The notes beneath the pieces were generated by a model. The model did not search any database and was not told the DNA's origin. It was given only the letters and a program-made list of their open reading frames with translations. A program made the translations under genes and the position numbers. Below are positions 18,389-27,300 of a stretch of 64,000 nt of DNA, piece after piece (within the stretch, counting starts at the first letter, position 1; the number at the start of each line of letters is the position of its first letter). Where the stretch lies: NCBI RefSeq assembly GCF_009711135.1, contig NZ_WMIC01000004.1, positions 310,001-374,000 on the forward strand, given 5' to 3'. The stretch is from Flavobacterium sp. LC2016-01 (GTDB lineage Bacteria; Bacteroidota; Bacteroidia; Flavobacteriales; Flavobacteriaceae).

Positions 18389-18690
18389 TTTGCAGGTATT
18401 GAAAATTATGCTGAAAATTTTACAAACATAATTCTGAATTAAAATTTGGATATAAAGCTTTACTTAAAACTTGATAAAGTGCTGTAATTGTTACTTTTCT
18501 CACAAATTATATCAAATTAAATAAGGCTAATATTATATTTTTGGAGATTTACTTGATTATTACTAATTGATGATATAATAATTACGAAATCGATTGCTAA
18601 AATAGAAATTTTAAATTTATTTTTCTACTTAAAAACCATTCTTCTTCGCAATATTCTTTGGTTTTAACATAAATCCTAAAATCATAAAGG
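18389..18690. other. AT-rich divergent intergenic region of the regulator and rhaT
   Basis: These 302 bases hold no reading frame. TATTTTTG at 18536-18543 fits a -7 box for rhaT, but no TTG stands at the -33 distance. The operator at 18691 and a leader of about 70 bases follow. It probably carries promoters for both directions. Confidence 0.4.
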
Positions 18691-18707
18691 ATAGTACAGG
18701 ACAGTTT
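18691..18707. promoter_or_regulatory. putative GntR-family operator, site 3
   Basis: ATAGTACAGGACAGTTT contains the 11 bases ATAGTACAGGA also present in site 1 (minus strand, 9078-9094), and the core GTACAGGA of site 2. It is the left half-site plus core; the right arm is weak. It lies 69 bases before the rhaT start, in front of the rhamnose operon. Confidence 0.6.
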
Positions 18708-18775
18708 TCTTTTTTACATTCTCTTATTTTACAAAACCAGATTAACTATCAATAACCACAAACTAAAATTATTAA

Positions 18776-19846
18776 ATGGAATCATTACTCGGTATTATTT
18801 TTCACTCCATTGGAGGTTTCTCTTCGGGCAGTTTTTATATGCCTTTTAAGAAAGTAAAAAATTGGGCATGGGAAAGCTACTGGCTTATAGGAGGTTTTTT
18901 CTCTTGGCTTATTGTGCCGCCAATTGCTGCTTATTTGACTATTCCAAATTTTACTGAAATTATTGCTACAGCTGCTCCATCAGTTAAAGCATTGGCATTT
19001 ACAATGGGATTGATTTGGGGAATAGGCGGACTTACTTATGGTCTTGGTGTTCGCTATTTAGGAATGTCATTAGGAAACTCAATTACTTTAGGCTTCTGTT
19101 CTGCTTTTGGTGCTTTGATTCCGCCAATTTACTATAATTTCAATGCTGTAGAAGGTAAAGAATCCATCAGTGATATGTTTGCGAATTCTGGCGGACAAAT
19201 GGTTTTGGCTGGTGTATTAATATGTATTATCGGTATTGCTATTTTGGGAAAAGCCGGAATGTTGAAAGAGAAGGATTTCGCAACAGGCCATGAGGACAAA
19301 GACAAAGATTTTAGTCTGGTAAAAGGATTGATTATTGCCATTATATCAGGTATTTTAAGTTCGTTTTTTAACTTCGGAATTGAAGCAGCTAAACCAATGG
19401 CTAATGTTGCTAATGAGGCCTGGAAATTAGCAAATCCAAATCAAGGCGAATTTTTGTTCCAAAATAACGTCAGTTATATCGTGATACTTTGGGGCGGCTT
19501 AACAACTAACTTTATATGGTGTATTTATCTGAATTTCAAAAATAAAACCTTTGGTAATTATACAGATACCAAAACACCAATTTCAAAAAATATTTTATTC
19601 TCAGCAATTGCCGGAACAATGTGGTTTTTGCAGTTCTTCTTTTATGGTATGGGAGAAAGCAAATTAGGCAATGGTGCAAGTTCTTGGATTTTGCACATGT
19701 CGACTATTATTTTAACGGCCAACTTTTGGGGATTCTACCTAAAAGAATGGACAGGAGTTTCTAAGAAAACAATGAGAACTTTTGCGTGGGGAATTGGATT
19801 AATCATGCTTTCGATTGTTGTAGTCGGAATTGGTAATTCATTATAA
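18776..19846 (+). CDS. rhaT: L-rhamnose/proton symporter RhaT
   Basis: An inner-membrane transporter of the RhaT family (drug/metabolite transporter superfamily), importing L-rhamnose with protons. It has 356 residues with about ten hydrophobic segments. Family blocks include FHSIGGFSSGSFYMPFKKVK near the N-terminus, WGIGGLTYGLGVRYLGMSLG and a last helix IGLIMLSIVVVGIG. It leads the rhamnose operon: the next gene starts 26 bases after its stop, and a putative operator lies upstream. The neighbouring isomerase, kinase and aldolase fit rhamnose as the substrate. Confidence 0.93.
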   Translation: MESLLGIIFHSIGGFSSGSFYMPFKKVKNWAWESYWLIGGFFSWLIVPPIAAYLTIPNFTEIIATAAPSVKALAFTMGLIWGIGGLTYGLGVRYLGMSLGNSITLGFCSAFGALIPPIYYNFNAVEGKESISDMFANSGGQMVLAGVLICIIGIAILGKAGMLKEKDFATGHEDKDKDFSLVKGLIIAIISGILSSFFNFGIEAAKPMANVANEAWKLANPNQGEFLFQNNVSYIVILWGGLTTNFIWCIYLNFKNKTFGNYTDTKTPISKNILFSAIAGTMWFLQFFFYGMGESKLGNGASSWILHMSTIILTANFWGFYLKEWTGVSKKTMRTFAWGIGLIMLSIVVVGIGNSL

Positions 19847-19872
19847 AAATCAACTAAAATCAAATCAACCAA

Positions 19873-22014
19873 ATGTCGAATATAAATACAAATAATATGA
19901 ATTTTAAGCACGTAAGCTATCTTTGGGATGACGCTAAAGCAAAAGAACTAGCTGGTGATGAGGTAGCGCTTTTTATTTATCGCTCTAATTTATTAGGAGC
20001 CGATTTAAGATTGACAAACTACGGAGGTGGAAACACGTCGGTAAAAATTACAGATAAAGATCCATTAACGGGCGAAAGCTCCGAAGTAATGTGGATTAAA
20101 GGTTCTGGTGGAGATATCGGAACATTAACAAAATCAGGCTGTGCAGCGCTTTATTTAGACAGGCTTCGCAATCTTGAAAATGTGTACAGAGGAATTGAGT
20201 TTGAAGATGAAATGGTAGAATTATTCAATCACTGTATTTTTGATTTAGCATCAAAAGCGCCTTCAATTGATACGCCTTTACATGGTTTCTTGCCTTTCAA
20301 ACACATTGATCACTTGCATCCAGATGCGGCAATTGCAATTGCGGCTGCAAAAGACGGAGCAAAAATCACAGAAGAATTATTTGATGGCGAAATAGGATGG
20401 GTTGGATGGCAGCGTCCTGGTTTTGACCTTGGACTTCAATTAAGAAGCTGTTTGGAAGAAGCTGAAAAGAAAGGAAAAAAACTTCGCGGCATCATGTTAG
20501 GTTCTCATGGTTTATTTACTTGGGGAGATACTGCATACGAAAGTTATATTAATACGCTGGAAGTAATCGAGAAATGTGCTGAATATCTTGAAAGCAACTA
20601 CGGAAAAAAACGTCCTGTTTTTGGAGGTAAAAAAATCGAAAGTCTTCCAGAAGCGGATCGTAAATTAAAAGCAGCAAAAGTAGCTCCAATTTTAAGAGGT
20701 TTCTGTTCATCAGAGCGTCAAATGATTGGACATTATACAGATGATGCAAGAGTTTTGGAATTCATTAATTCTAATGATCTTTCAAAATTAGCACCGCTTG
20801 GAACTTCTTGTCCGGATCACTTTTTAAGAACTAAAATCAGTCCGCTGGTTTTAGCATTAGATCCAAACGAAGATTTGTCTGATGTTGATGCAATTAAAGC
20901 AAAATTAACACCAGCATTTGAAGCATATCGTGCAATGTACAAAGACTATTACAATGCATGCAAAAAATCAAATTCACCTGCAATGCGTGACCCAAACCCA
21001 GTTGTGATTTTATATCCTGGAGTTGGTATGTTCACTTTTGCAAAAGATAAAACAATGGCGCGTTTGGCGTCAGAATATTATATCAATGCAGTAAACGTAA
21101 TGAAAGGTGCTGAAGCAGTTTCAGAGTATACTTCATTACCGCACCAAGAAGCATTTGATATCGAATATTGGTTATTGGAAGAAGCAAAATTACAGCGTAT
21201 GCCAAAACCAAAAGCATTGTCAGGAAGAGTAGCTGTAATTACAGGTTCTGCTGGCGGAATTGGTAAAGCTATCGCTAAGAAATTTGCGCAGGAAGGTGCT
21301 TGTGTGGTAATCAATGATATTAACGAAGAGCGTTTAGAAGCAGCTACAGCGGAGTTTGTGAAATTGTTTGGTAAAGATGCTGTTTCAAGTACTTTATTGA
21401 ATGTTACAGATCCTAATAGTACTGAAAAAGCATTCGATCAGGCTTCTCTAGCTTTTGGTGGTGCTGATATTATTGTAAACAATGCCGGAATCAGTATTTC
21501 TAAATCTATTGCTGAGCATACTTTAGAAGAGTGGGACAGATTATTCGATATTTTAGTAAAAGGACAATTTATTGTTTCTAAAGCTGGAATTGAAGTAATG
21601 CGTAAACAAGGTTTTGGTGGAGACATCGTAAACATTGTTTCTAAAAATGCAGTTGTAGCGGGTCCAAATAATCCTGGATACGGTTCTGCAAAAGCGGCTC
21701 AAGCGCACTTGACACGTTTAATGGCTGCAGAACTTGGAGCTGATAAAATTCGTGTAAACACCGTAAATCCTGATGCTGTAATCTCAGATTCAAATATCTG
21801 GTCTGGCGGATGGGCAGAAGGACGTGCAAAAGCTTACGGAATAACAGTTGAAGAACTTCCAGCTTATTACGCAAAACGTACATTATTAAATGAAATTATA
21901 TTGCCAGATGATATCGCAAATGCATGTTTTGCTTTCGTTGGTGGTTTATTAGGTAAATCTACAGGAAATGCTCTAAATGTTGATGGTGGTGTAGGAATGG
22001 GCTTTTACAGATAG
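19873..22014 (+). CDS. rhaEW: bifunctional rhamnulose-1-phosphate aldolase / lactaldehyde dehydrogenase
   Basis: A cytoplasmic two-domain enzyme. The N-terminal class II aldolase domain (about 1-430) splits L-rhamnulose-1-phosphate into dihydroxyacetone phosphate and L-lactaldehyde; histidines in DTPLHGFLPFKHIDHLH are likely metal ligands. The C-terminal short-chain dehydrogenase (about 447-713) would oxidise lactaldehyde to L-lactate. It has the Rossmann motif TGSAGGIG and catalytic S590, Y603 and K607 (YGSAK). This fused RhaE-RhaW form is known in several bacteria. The presence of lactate oxidation genes downstream agrees with lactate rather than propanediol as product. A terminator-like hairpin follows the gene. 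Confidence 0.9.
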   Translation: MSNINTNNMNFKHVSYLWDDAKAKELAGDEVALFIYRSNLLGADLRLTNYGGGNTSVKITDKDPLTGESSEVMWIKGSGGDIGTLTKSGCAALYLDRLRNLENVYRGIEFEDEMVELFNHCIFDLASKAPSIDTPLHGFLPFKHIDHLHPDAAIAIAAAKDGAKITEELFDGEIGWVGWQRPGFDLGLQLRSCLEEAEKKGKKLRGIMLGSHGLFTWGDTAYESYINTLEVIEKCAEYLESNYGKKRPVFGGKKIESLPEADRKLKAAKVAPILRGFCSSERQMIGHYTDDARVLEFINSNDLSKLAPLGTSCPDHFLRTKISPLVLALDPNEDLSDVDAIKAKLTPAFEAYRAMYKDYYNACKKSNSPAMRDPNPVVILYPGVGMFTFAKDKTMARLASEYYINAVNVMKGAEAVSEYTSLPHQEAFDIEYWLLEEAKLQRMPKPKALSGRVAVITGSAGGIGKAIAKKFAQEGACVVINDINEERLEAATAEFVKLFGKDAVSSTLLNVTDPNSTEKAFDQASLAFGGADIIVNNAGISISKSIAEHTLEEWDRLFDILVKGQFIVSKAGIEVMRKQGFGGDIVNIVSKNAVVAGPNNPGYGSAKAAQAHLTRLMAAELGADKIRVNTVNPDAVISDSNIWSGGWAEGRAKAYGITVEELPAYYAKRTLLNEIILPDDIANACFAFVGGLLGKSTGNALNVDGGVGMGFYR

Positions 22015-22059
22015 ATTGTTTAGTTTTTTTAAGTTAAAAACAAAGGTGGTTTTTTGTTA

Positions 22060-22095
22060 TCTAACGTTCGGAAATTTTCGAGCGTTAGATTTTTT
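22060..22095 (+). terminator. terminator-like hairpin between rhaEW and rhaI
   Basis: TCTAACGTTCG (22060-22070) and CGAGCGTTAGA (22079-22089) form an 11-bp stem with one mismatch, followed by six T. It may attenuate rather than end the operon, since rhaI follows. A second, smaller hairpin (AGCGCAAT with ATTGTGCGCT, about 22150-22179) lies just before rhaI. Confidence 0.7.
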
Positions 22096-22194
22096 AAAAT
22101 TAAAGGACTAAAAAAACGCAATAAAATAATTAAGATTAACCAAGAGCGCAATCGATATAATGTGTTACATTGTGCGCTATTAAAATAAAATGCT

Positions 22195-23469
22195 ATGTTA
22201 ATTGAATCAAACAATATTGCATCTCATAACGAGGGATTGCTGAAAAAACATCAAAATAAATTTGCTTTTACAGCATCAGAAATAGAAAATGCAGAATCGA
22301 TTATTCAAAAATTAATTGATTTTCAAATCGCAATTCCATCTTGGGCTTTAGGAACTGGAGGAACTAGATTTGGACGTTTTGCAGGTGGAGGAGAACCTCG
22401 TTCATTAGAAGAAAAAATTGAAGATGTAGGTTTGCTTCATAAATTAAACAATGCTTCTGGCGCGATTTCGCTTCATATTCCGTGGGATATTCCAACAGAT
22501 TATAATGCAATCAAAACGCTTGCAGCGCAGCACGGATTAAAGTTTGATGCCATGAACTCTAACACATTTCAGGATCAGGCAAATGCAGAACATACTTACA
22601 GATATGGTTCATTGCAAAACGTAAACAAAGCAGTTCGTAAACAAGCAATTGCTCACAATATCGAAGTGATTAAACACGGAATTGAATTAGGATCTGATTC
22701 ATTAACAGTTTGGTTGGCTGATGGATCTAACTTTCCGGGGCAATTAAACTTCCGTAAAGCGTACCAAAATACATTAGAAAGTTTAGAAGAAATCTACGAT
22801 GCATTGCCTTCAAACTGGAAATTGTTTTTAGAATACAAATGTGCTGAACCCAACTTTTACTCCACAACAGTTGCTGATTGGGGACAGTCGTATTCATACG
22901 TTCAAAAATTAGGAGACAAAGCAAAAACGCTTGTTGATTTAGGTCATCATTTACCAAATGCAAACATTGAGCAAATTGTTTCTATTTTGCTTATGGACAA
23001 TAAATTAGGAGGTTTCCACTTTAATGATTCAAAATATGGAGATGATGATTTAACTGCTGGAGCTTTGAAACCTTATCAGTTATTCTTGATTTTCAATGAA
23101 TTGGTTGAAGGAATGGATGCAAGAGGAATGAATCACGCCAAAGATTTAGGCTGGATGATTGATGCGTCTCACAATATCAAAGATCCTTTAGAAGATTTAT
23201 TGCAGTCTGTAGAAGCGATTATGATTGCTTATGCACAAGCACTTTCTGTCGACAGAAAAGCATTAGAAATTGCTCAGGCAGAAAATGATGTGGTTAAAGC
23301 ACAGGAAATTCTTCAAAATGCTTTCCGTACAGATGTTCGCGCATTAGTTGCTGAGGCTCGTTTGCGTTCAGGAGCAGCTTTAAATCCAGTTGAATTGTAT
23401 CGTACTCTTGCCGTTAGAAGCAATTTGATTGGTGAAAGAGGATTAAAAACAATGGCAACAGGGTTATAA
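22195..23469 (+). CDS. rhaI: L-rhamnose isomerase
   Basis: A cytoplasmic TIM-barrel isomerase that converts L-rhamnose to L-rhamnulose. It is the RhaI type (Pseudomonas stutzeri/Rhizobium-like), not E. coli RhaA. Metal-binding and barrel motifs visible are LEYKCAEPNFYST, DLGHHLPNANIEQ and GGFHFNDSKYGDDDL. The early block IPSWALGTGGTRFGRFAGGG is typical of this isomerase group. The length of 424 residues is normal. It follows rhaEW by 180 bases containing a hairpin, and precedes the kinase by 80 bases of AT-rich inverted repeat. Confidence 0.92.
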   Translation: MLIESNNIASHNEGLLKKHQNKFAFTASEIENAESIIQKLIDFQIAIPSWALGTGGTRFGRFAGGGEPRSLEEKIEDVGLLHKLNNASGAISLHIPWDIPTDYNAIKTLAAQHGLKFDAMNSNTFQDQANAEHTYRYGSLQNVNKAVRKQAIAHNIEVIKHGIELGSDSLTVWLADGSNFPGQLNFRKAYQNTLESLEEIYDALPSNWKLFLEYKCAEPNFYSTTVADWGQSYSYVQKLGDKAKTLVDLGHHLPNANIEQIVSILLMDNKLGGFHFNDSKYGDDDLTAGALKPYQLFLIFNELVEGMDARGMNHAKDLGWMIDASHNIKDPLEDLLQSVEAIMIAYAQALSVDRKALEIAQAENDVVKAQEILQNAFRTDVRALVAEARLRSGAALNPVELYRTLAVRSNLIGERGLKTMATGL

Positions 23470-23474
23470 TTATA

Positions 23475-23527
23475 AATTATCAATTGTTAATTATAAATTA
23501 TGAATTCATAATTAACAATTGATAATT
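23475..23527. repeat. perfect AT-rich inverted repeat between rhaI and the kinase
   Basis: AATTATCAATTGTTAATTAT (23475-23494) is perfectly complementary to 23508-23527. The motif ATAATTAACAATT also appears at about 2980-3000. Confidence 0.85.
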
Positions 23528-23549
23528 AACAATTTACAATTAAAAAAAA

Positions 23550-24911
23550 ATGAATGTAGTTGCAATTTTTGATATTGGTAAAACAAACAAAAAGGTTTTT
23601 TTATTTGATGAAAATTATAAGATTGTTTGGGAAAAATCAGTAAATCTTGATGAAACCACAGATGAAGATGGTTTTCCCTGCGAAGATATTGATGTTCTGA
23701 AAAACTGGATACTCGACCGATTATCAGAAATAAAAGAGCTGACCAACTATGTTTTAAAAGCAATCAATTTTAGTACATACGGCGCTAGTTTTGTGTACAT
23801 TGACGAAAGCGGAAAAGTTTTAACTCCTCTGTATAATTATCTAAAAGATTATCCAGAGGAATTAAAAAAAGGGTTTTACAGCAAATATAAAGGCGAAGAG
23901 AAATTTGCCGTCAAAACAGCTTCTCCGGTTTTAGGAAGCTTGAATTCTGGAATGCAGATTTACAGATTTAAAGAAGAAAAACCAGAGCTTTTTGAAAAAG
24001 TAAAATACTGTCTTCATTTGCCGCAATATTTGAGTTTTCTGTTGACAAACGAGGCTTTCGCCGATATTACAAGTATTGGCTGTCATACGAATCTTTGGAA
24101 TTTTAAAAAGATGAAGTATCACAAATGGCTTAAAAATGAAGGTATTTCAGCTAAAATTCCGCCTTTGCATTACGGAAAAGATGTTTTGAAAAAAGAAAAT
24201 GATCTGGCAATTGGAGTTGGTCTTCATGACAGTTCATCGGCAATAATTCCGTACACAATTAATTTTACAGAGCCTTTTGTTTTATTATCGACAGGAACTT
24301 GGAGTATTTCGCTGAATCCTTTCAATAATAAACCGTTGACTTTTGATGAATTGCAGCAAGATTGTTTGTGCTACATGCAATACACTGAAAAACCAGTAAA
24401 AGCAGCGCGATTATTTTCGGGCAATGAACATGAAGTTCAGGCTAAAAGATTAGCGGCCCATTTTAATGTTCCGTTTGACAGTTTCAAAGATGTTTATTTT
24501 AATAAAAAGATTGTAGCGACTTTACGATCGCTTAATTTTCAGATTATTTATCCAAAGAAATACGATTTTGATATTCTGAAAGAATGTCCTTTTCAAACCA
24601 GAGATCTTTCTTTATTTAAGGATTATGAAACAGCCTATCATCAATTGATGCTGGATTTGGTAGAACAACAAGTTTTTTCGACTAACTTAGTGATACACAA
24701 TAGTCCTGTAAAGAAAATTTTTGTGGATGGAGGTTTCAGCAAAAATTCCATTTTTATGAATCTGCTGGCAGAAGCATATCCAGATGTAGAAGTTTACGCC
24801 GCATCGATGGCGCAGGCGAGTGCATTAGGCGCAGCGCTGGCCATTCATGAAAACTGGAACCCGAAACCAATTCAGAATGATTTAATCGATTTGAAGTTTT
24901 ATAAGCATTAG
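23550..24911 (+). CDS. rhaB: FGGY-family rhamnulokinase
   Basis: A cytoplasmic sugar kinase of the FGGY family, expected to phosphorylate L-rhamnulose to rhamnulose-1-phosphate with ATP. The N-terminal phosphate loop is FDIGKTNKKVFLFD, the second lobe has LLSTGTWSISLN, and the adenosine-binding region is VDGGFSKNSIFMNLLAEAYP. The length of 453 residues is within the family range. FGGY kinases differ in substrate, so rhamnulose is assigned from its place between rhaI and the lactate genes. No other kinase in the window could fill this step. Confidence 0.85.
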   Translation: MNVVAIFDIGKTNKKVFLFDENYKIVWEKSVNLDETTDEDGFPCEDIDVLKNWILDRLSEIKELTNYVLKAINFSTYGASFVYIDESGKVLTPLYNYLKDYPEELKKGFYSKYKGEEKFAVKTASPVLGSLNSGMQIYRFKEEKPELFEKVKYCLHLPQYLSFLLTNEAFADITSIGCHTNLWNFKKMKYHKWLKNEGISAKIPPLHYGKDVLKKENDLAIGVGLHDSSSAIIPYTINFTEPFVLLSTGTWSISLNPFNNKPLTFDELQQDCLCYMQYTEKPVKAARLFSGNEHEVQAKRLAAHFNVPFDSFKDVYFNKKIVATLRSLNFQIIYPKKYDFDILKECPFQTRDLSLFKDYETAYHQLMLDLVEQQVFSTNLVIHNSPVKKIFVDGGFSKNSIFMNLLAEAYPDVEVYAASMAQASALGAALAIHENWNPKPIQNDLIDLKFYKH

Positions 24912-24956
24912 AATTTATGGCCACAGATTAAAGACTTAATAAAGATTTTTGTTTCT

Positions 24957-25010
24957 CGCAGATTTGGCAGATTGTGCAGAAAAAAATCTATTTAATCTGC
25001 CAAATCTGCG
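24957..25010. repeat. perfect 17-bp inverted repeat, CGCAGATT family
   Basis: CGCAGATTTGGCAGATT at 24957-24973 pairs with AATCTGCCAAATCTGCG at 24994-25010. The CGCAGATT wording recurs at 59629-59710. It lies between the kinase and lutA genes. Confidence 0.88.
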
Positions 25011-25033
25011 GGCTAAAAACAAAATAATAACAA

Positions 25034-25771
25034 ATGAAAATCGGACTTTTTATACCGTGTTATGTCGATCAGTTTTACCCAAAAGTTGGAATAGCAACCT
25101 ATGAACTTTTGCAAAAATTAGGCTGTGATGTTCATTTTCCAATGGGTCAGACTTGCTGTGGCCAGCCAATGGCAAACAGCGGTTACGAACATTTAACAAA
25201 AGGCTGTAACGCAAATTTCATCTCCAATTTTGCCGGATTTGATTACATTGTCTGCCCTTCTGGAAGCTGTGTTTTGCACGTAAAAGAACATCTGCACGAC
25301 GAAAAATTAGAAGTTGTAGCTTCAGAAATGCGCAAAAAAGTTTTTGAGCTGACAGAGTTTATAACTGATATTTTAAAAATAGATCAGATTAATGGAAGCT
25401 TTCCATTTAAAGTCGGAATGCATCAAAGTTGTCACGGTCAGCGAGGTTTAAAGCTTTCGCAGATGACCGAATTAAACGCACCATTTTTCTCAAAACCAGA
25501 ACAATTGCTTCATAACATAAAAGGCCTAGATTTAGTTTCTTTATCTCGAAAAGACGAATGCTGTGGTTTTGGCGGAACTTTCTGCGTTACAGAAGAAGCC
25601 GTTTCGGTAAAAATGGGGCAGGACCGAATCAAAGATCATGAAAATCACAATGTAGATTATATTACAGGCGGTGATATGTCTTGTTTAATGCATTTAGAAG
25701 GAATTCTGAAGAGACAAAATAGCCGAGTAAAAACCATTCATATTGCCGAAATATTAAATACAATGGCTTAG
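25034..25771 (+). CDS. lutA: lactate oxidation iron-sulfur protein LutA
   Basis: A cytoplasmic subunit of the LutABC L-lactate-oxidising complex. It carries two cysteine-rich CCG domains: QTCCGQPMANSGYE in the first half, and HQSCHGQRG with DECCGFGGTFC in the second. These are thought to bind iron-sulfur clusters. The length of 245 residues is typical. It follows the rhamnulokinase by 122 bases that contain a perfect inverted repeat. LutB and LutC lie downstream but are separated from it by a GH28 gene, an unusual arrangement. The role fits oxidation of the lactate released by RhaEW. Confidence 0.9.
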   Translation: MKIGLFIPCYVDQFYPKVGIATYELLQKLGCDVHFPMGQTCCGQPMANSGYEHLTKGCNANFISNFAGFDYIVCPSGSCVLHVKEHLHDEKLEVVASEMRKKVFELTEFITDILKIDQINGSFPFKVGMHQSCHGQRGLKLSQMTELNAPFFSKPEQLLHNIKGLDLVSLSRKDECCGFGGTFCVTEEAVSVKMGQDRIKDHENHNVDYITGGDMSCLMHLEGILKRQNSRVKTIHIAEILNTMA

Positions 25772-25780
25772 AAAAACAGA

Positions 25781-25870
25781 CCACGGATTTTACGGATTAA
25801 ACTGGTTTTCGCTGGTTTAGAATTTATTAAAATCGGTGTCAATCTGCTTAATCAGTAAAATCTGTGAGCC
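25781..25870. repeat. diverged inverted repeat, CACGGATTTTACGGATT type
   Basis: CCACGGATTTTACGGATTAA at 25781-25800 is partly complementary to the text from 25848 to 25870 (TTAATCAGTAAAATCTGTG). It fills the gap between lutA and the GH28 gene. Confidence 0.6.
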
Positions 25871-25890
25871 ATTTTTTAAAAAATATTACT

Positions 25891-27261
25891 ATGAAAAAAA
25901 TTGCGCTTTGTTCCATTCTATTTCTTTCAATCCTTTTTTTATCGTTTCAGAAAGATCCGTCTACTGTGACGCAGAAAGAAGTAGTGGTAAAAGCACCTTT
26001 TGAAATGCCGGCAATTAAAATTCCGGATTTTAGCAAATGCAAAGAGTTTTCAATTCTAGATTTTGGAGCTGTAAAAGGAGATAAAAACAAAACGTCTGAG
26101 GCAATTTCAAAAGCAATTTCAAAAGCCAATAAAGCTGGCGGAGGAATTGTTGTGATTCCGCAAGGAGAATGGCTGACCAAGAAAATTCATTTTAAAAGCA
26201 ATGTAAATCTGCATTTGAATAAAGGTGCCATTTTGCTTTTTTCTGAAGATCCAAAAGATTATCTGCCTGCAGTTCGTTCCACTTGGGAAGGTTACGAATG
26301 CTACAATTATTCACCTCTGATTTATGCCTACCAATGTAAAAATATTGCCATTACAGGCGAAGGTGAATTAAAAGCTAAAATGGACGTTTGGACCAAATGG
26401 TTTGCACGCCCAAAAGCGCATATGGAAAGTTTGAAAAGATTATACTATTTGGCTTCTTATAAAAAACCTGTTGAAGAAAGACAAATGGTTAATGACACAG
26501 CAAATTTGCGTCCTCATTTTATCCAGTTTAATCGTTGTCAAAATGTTTTAATGGATGGCGTTAAGATAACGAATAGTCCTTTTTGGACCATTCATCCGTT
26601 CTTATCAAAAGACGTCGTAATCAGAAATCTTCAGGTGTATGCTCACGGACATAATAATGATGGTGTTGATCCGGAGATGTCTCAAAATGTATTGATTGAA
26701 AACTGTGTTTTTGATCAAGGAGATGATGCTATTGCGATTAAATCGGGTTGTGGTATCGATGCTTGGAATCTGCACACGCCTTCAAAAAATATTGTAATGC
26801 GCAATTGTACCGTAAAAAATGGTCATCAATTAGTTGCGATTGGAAGTGAACTTTCGGGCGGAATCGAAAATGTTTTTATTGATAACTGTACCGTTGTTGA
26901 CGGCGCAAAACTAAATCATCTTTTATACATTAAAACCAATGAAAGAAGAGGCGGTTTTGTAAATAATATTTATATGACCAACATTACATCAGGCAAAATT
27001 GACGCCGGAGTTTTAGGCATAGAAACCGATGTTTTGTACCAATGGCGCGATTTGGTTCCAACAATTGAACGACGCCTTACGCCAATAAAAAATGTGCATT
27101 TAGAAAATATAAAAGCGACTGATGTAAAGTTCATTTCTAGAATTCAAGCTCAGAAAGAACTTCCGGTGGAAAATATTTTCTTAACTAATATAACGGCAGA
27201 TAATATTCAAGGAGAGAAAGCAATTCATGAAAATGTAGTGAATTTTGTCAGTAAAAATTAA
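25891..27261 (+). CDS. GH28 family pectinase, probable rhamnogalacturonan hydrolase
   Basis: A secreted glycoside hydrolase family 28 protein with a right-handed beta-helix. It likely hydrolyses galacturonate or rhamnogalacturonan linkages. After a signal-type segment (MKKIALCSILFLSILFLSF) the entry fold FSILDFGAVKGDKNKTSEAI is characteristic. The catalytic aspartates are in NNDGVDPE and DQGDDAIAIKSG, followed by NGHQLVAIGSE in place of the usual NGHG, and YIKTNERRGG for the RIK motif. I chose ATG 25891 over an upstream GTG at 25864 because it starts the signal peptide. It sits between lutA and lutB, 93 and 39 bases from coding neighbours after trimming repeats. A rhamnogalacturonan-specific exo-acting form fits the context. 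Confidence 0.88.
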   Translation: MKKIALCSILFLSILFLSFQKDPSTVTQKEVVVKAPFEMPAIKIPDFSKCKEFSILDFGAVKGDKNKTSEAISKAISKANKAGGGIVVIPQGEWLTKKIHFKSNVNLHLNKGAILLFSEDPKDYLPAVRSTWEGYECYNYSPLIYAYQCKNIAITGEGELKAKMDVWTKWFARPKAHMESLKRLYYLASYKKPVEERQMVNDTANLRPHFIQFNRCQNVLMDGVKITNSPFWTIHPFLSKDVVIRNLQVYAHGHNNDGVDPEMSQNVLIENCVFDQGDDAIAIKSGCGIDAWNLHTPSKNIVMRNCTVKNGHQLVAIGSELSGGIENVFIDNCTVVDGAKLNHLLYIKTNERRGGFVNNIYMTNITSGKIDAGVLGIETDVLYQWRDLVPTIERRLTPIKNVHLENIKATDVKFISRIQAQKELPVENIFLTNITADNIQGEKAIHENVVNFVSKN

Positions 27262-27300
27262 TCAATAATACAATCTCGTTTGTAATAAACTTTTTAAAAG

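Noticed and set aside
22145..22180. Riboswitch before rhaI
   Set aside because: Only a simple short hairpin is visible, with no multi-stem structure or known aptamer motif.
25864..25890. GTG start for the GH28 gene
   Set aside because: It lies in repeat text and would put nine residues before the signal peptide; ATG 25891 starts the signal directly.
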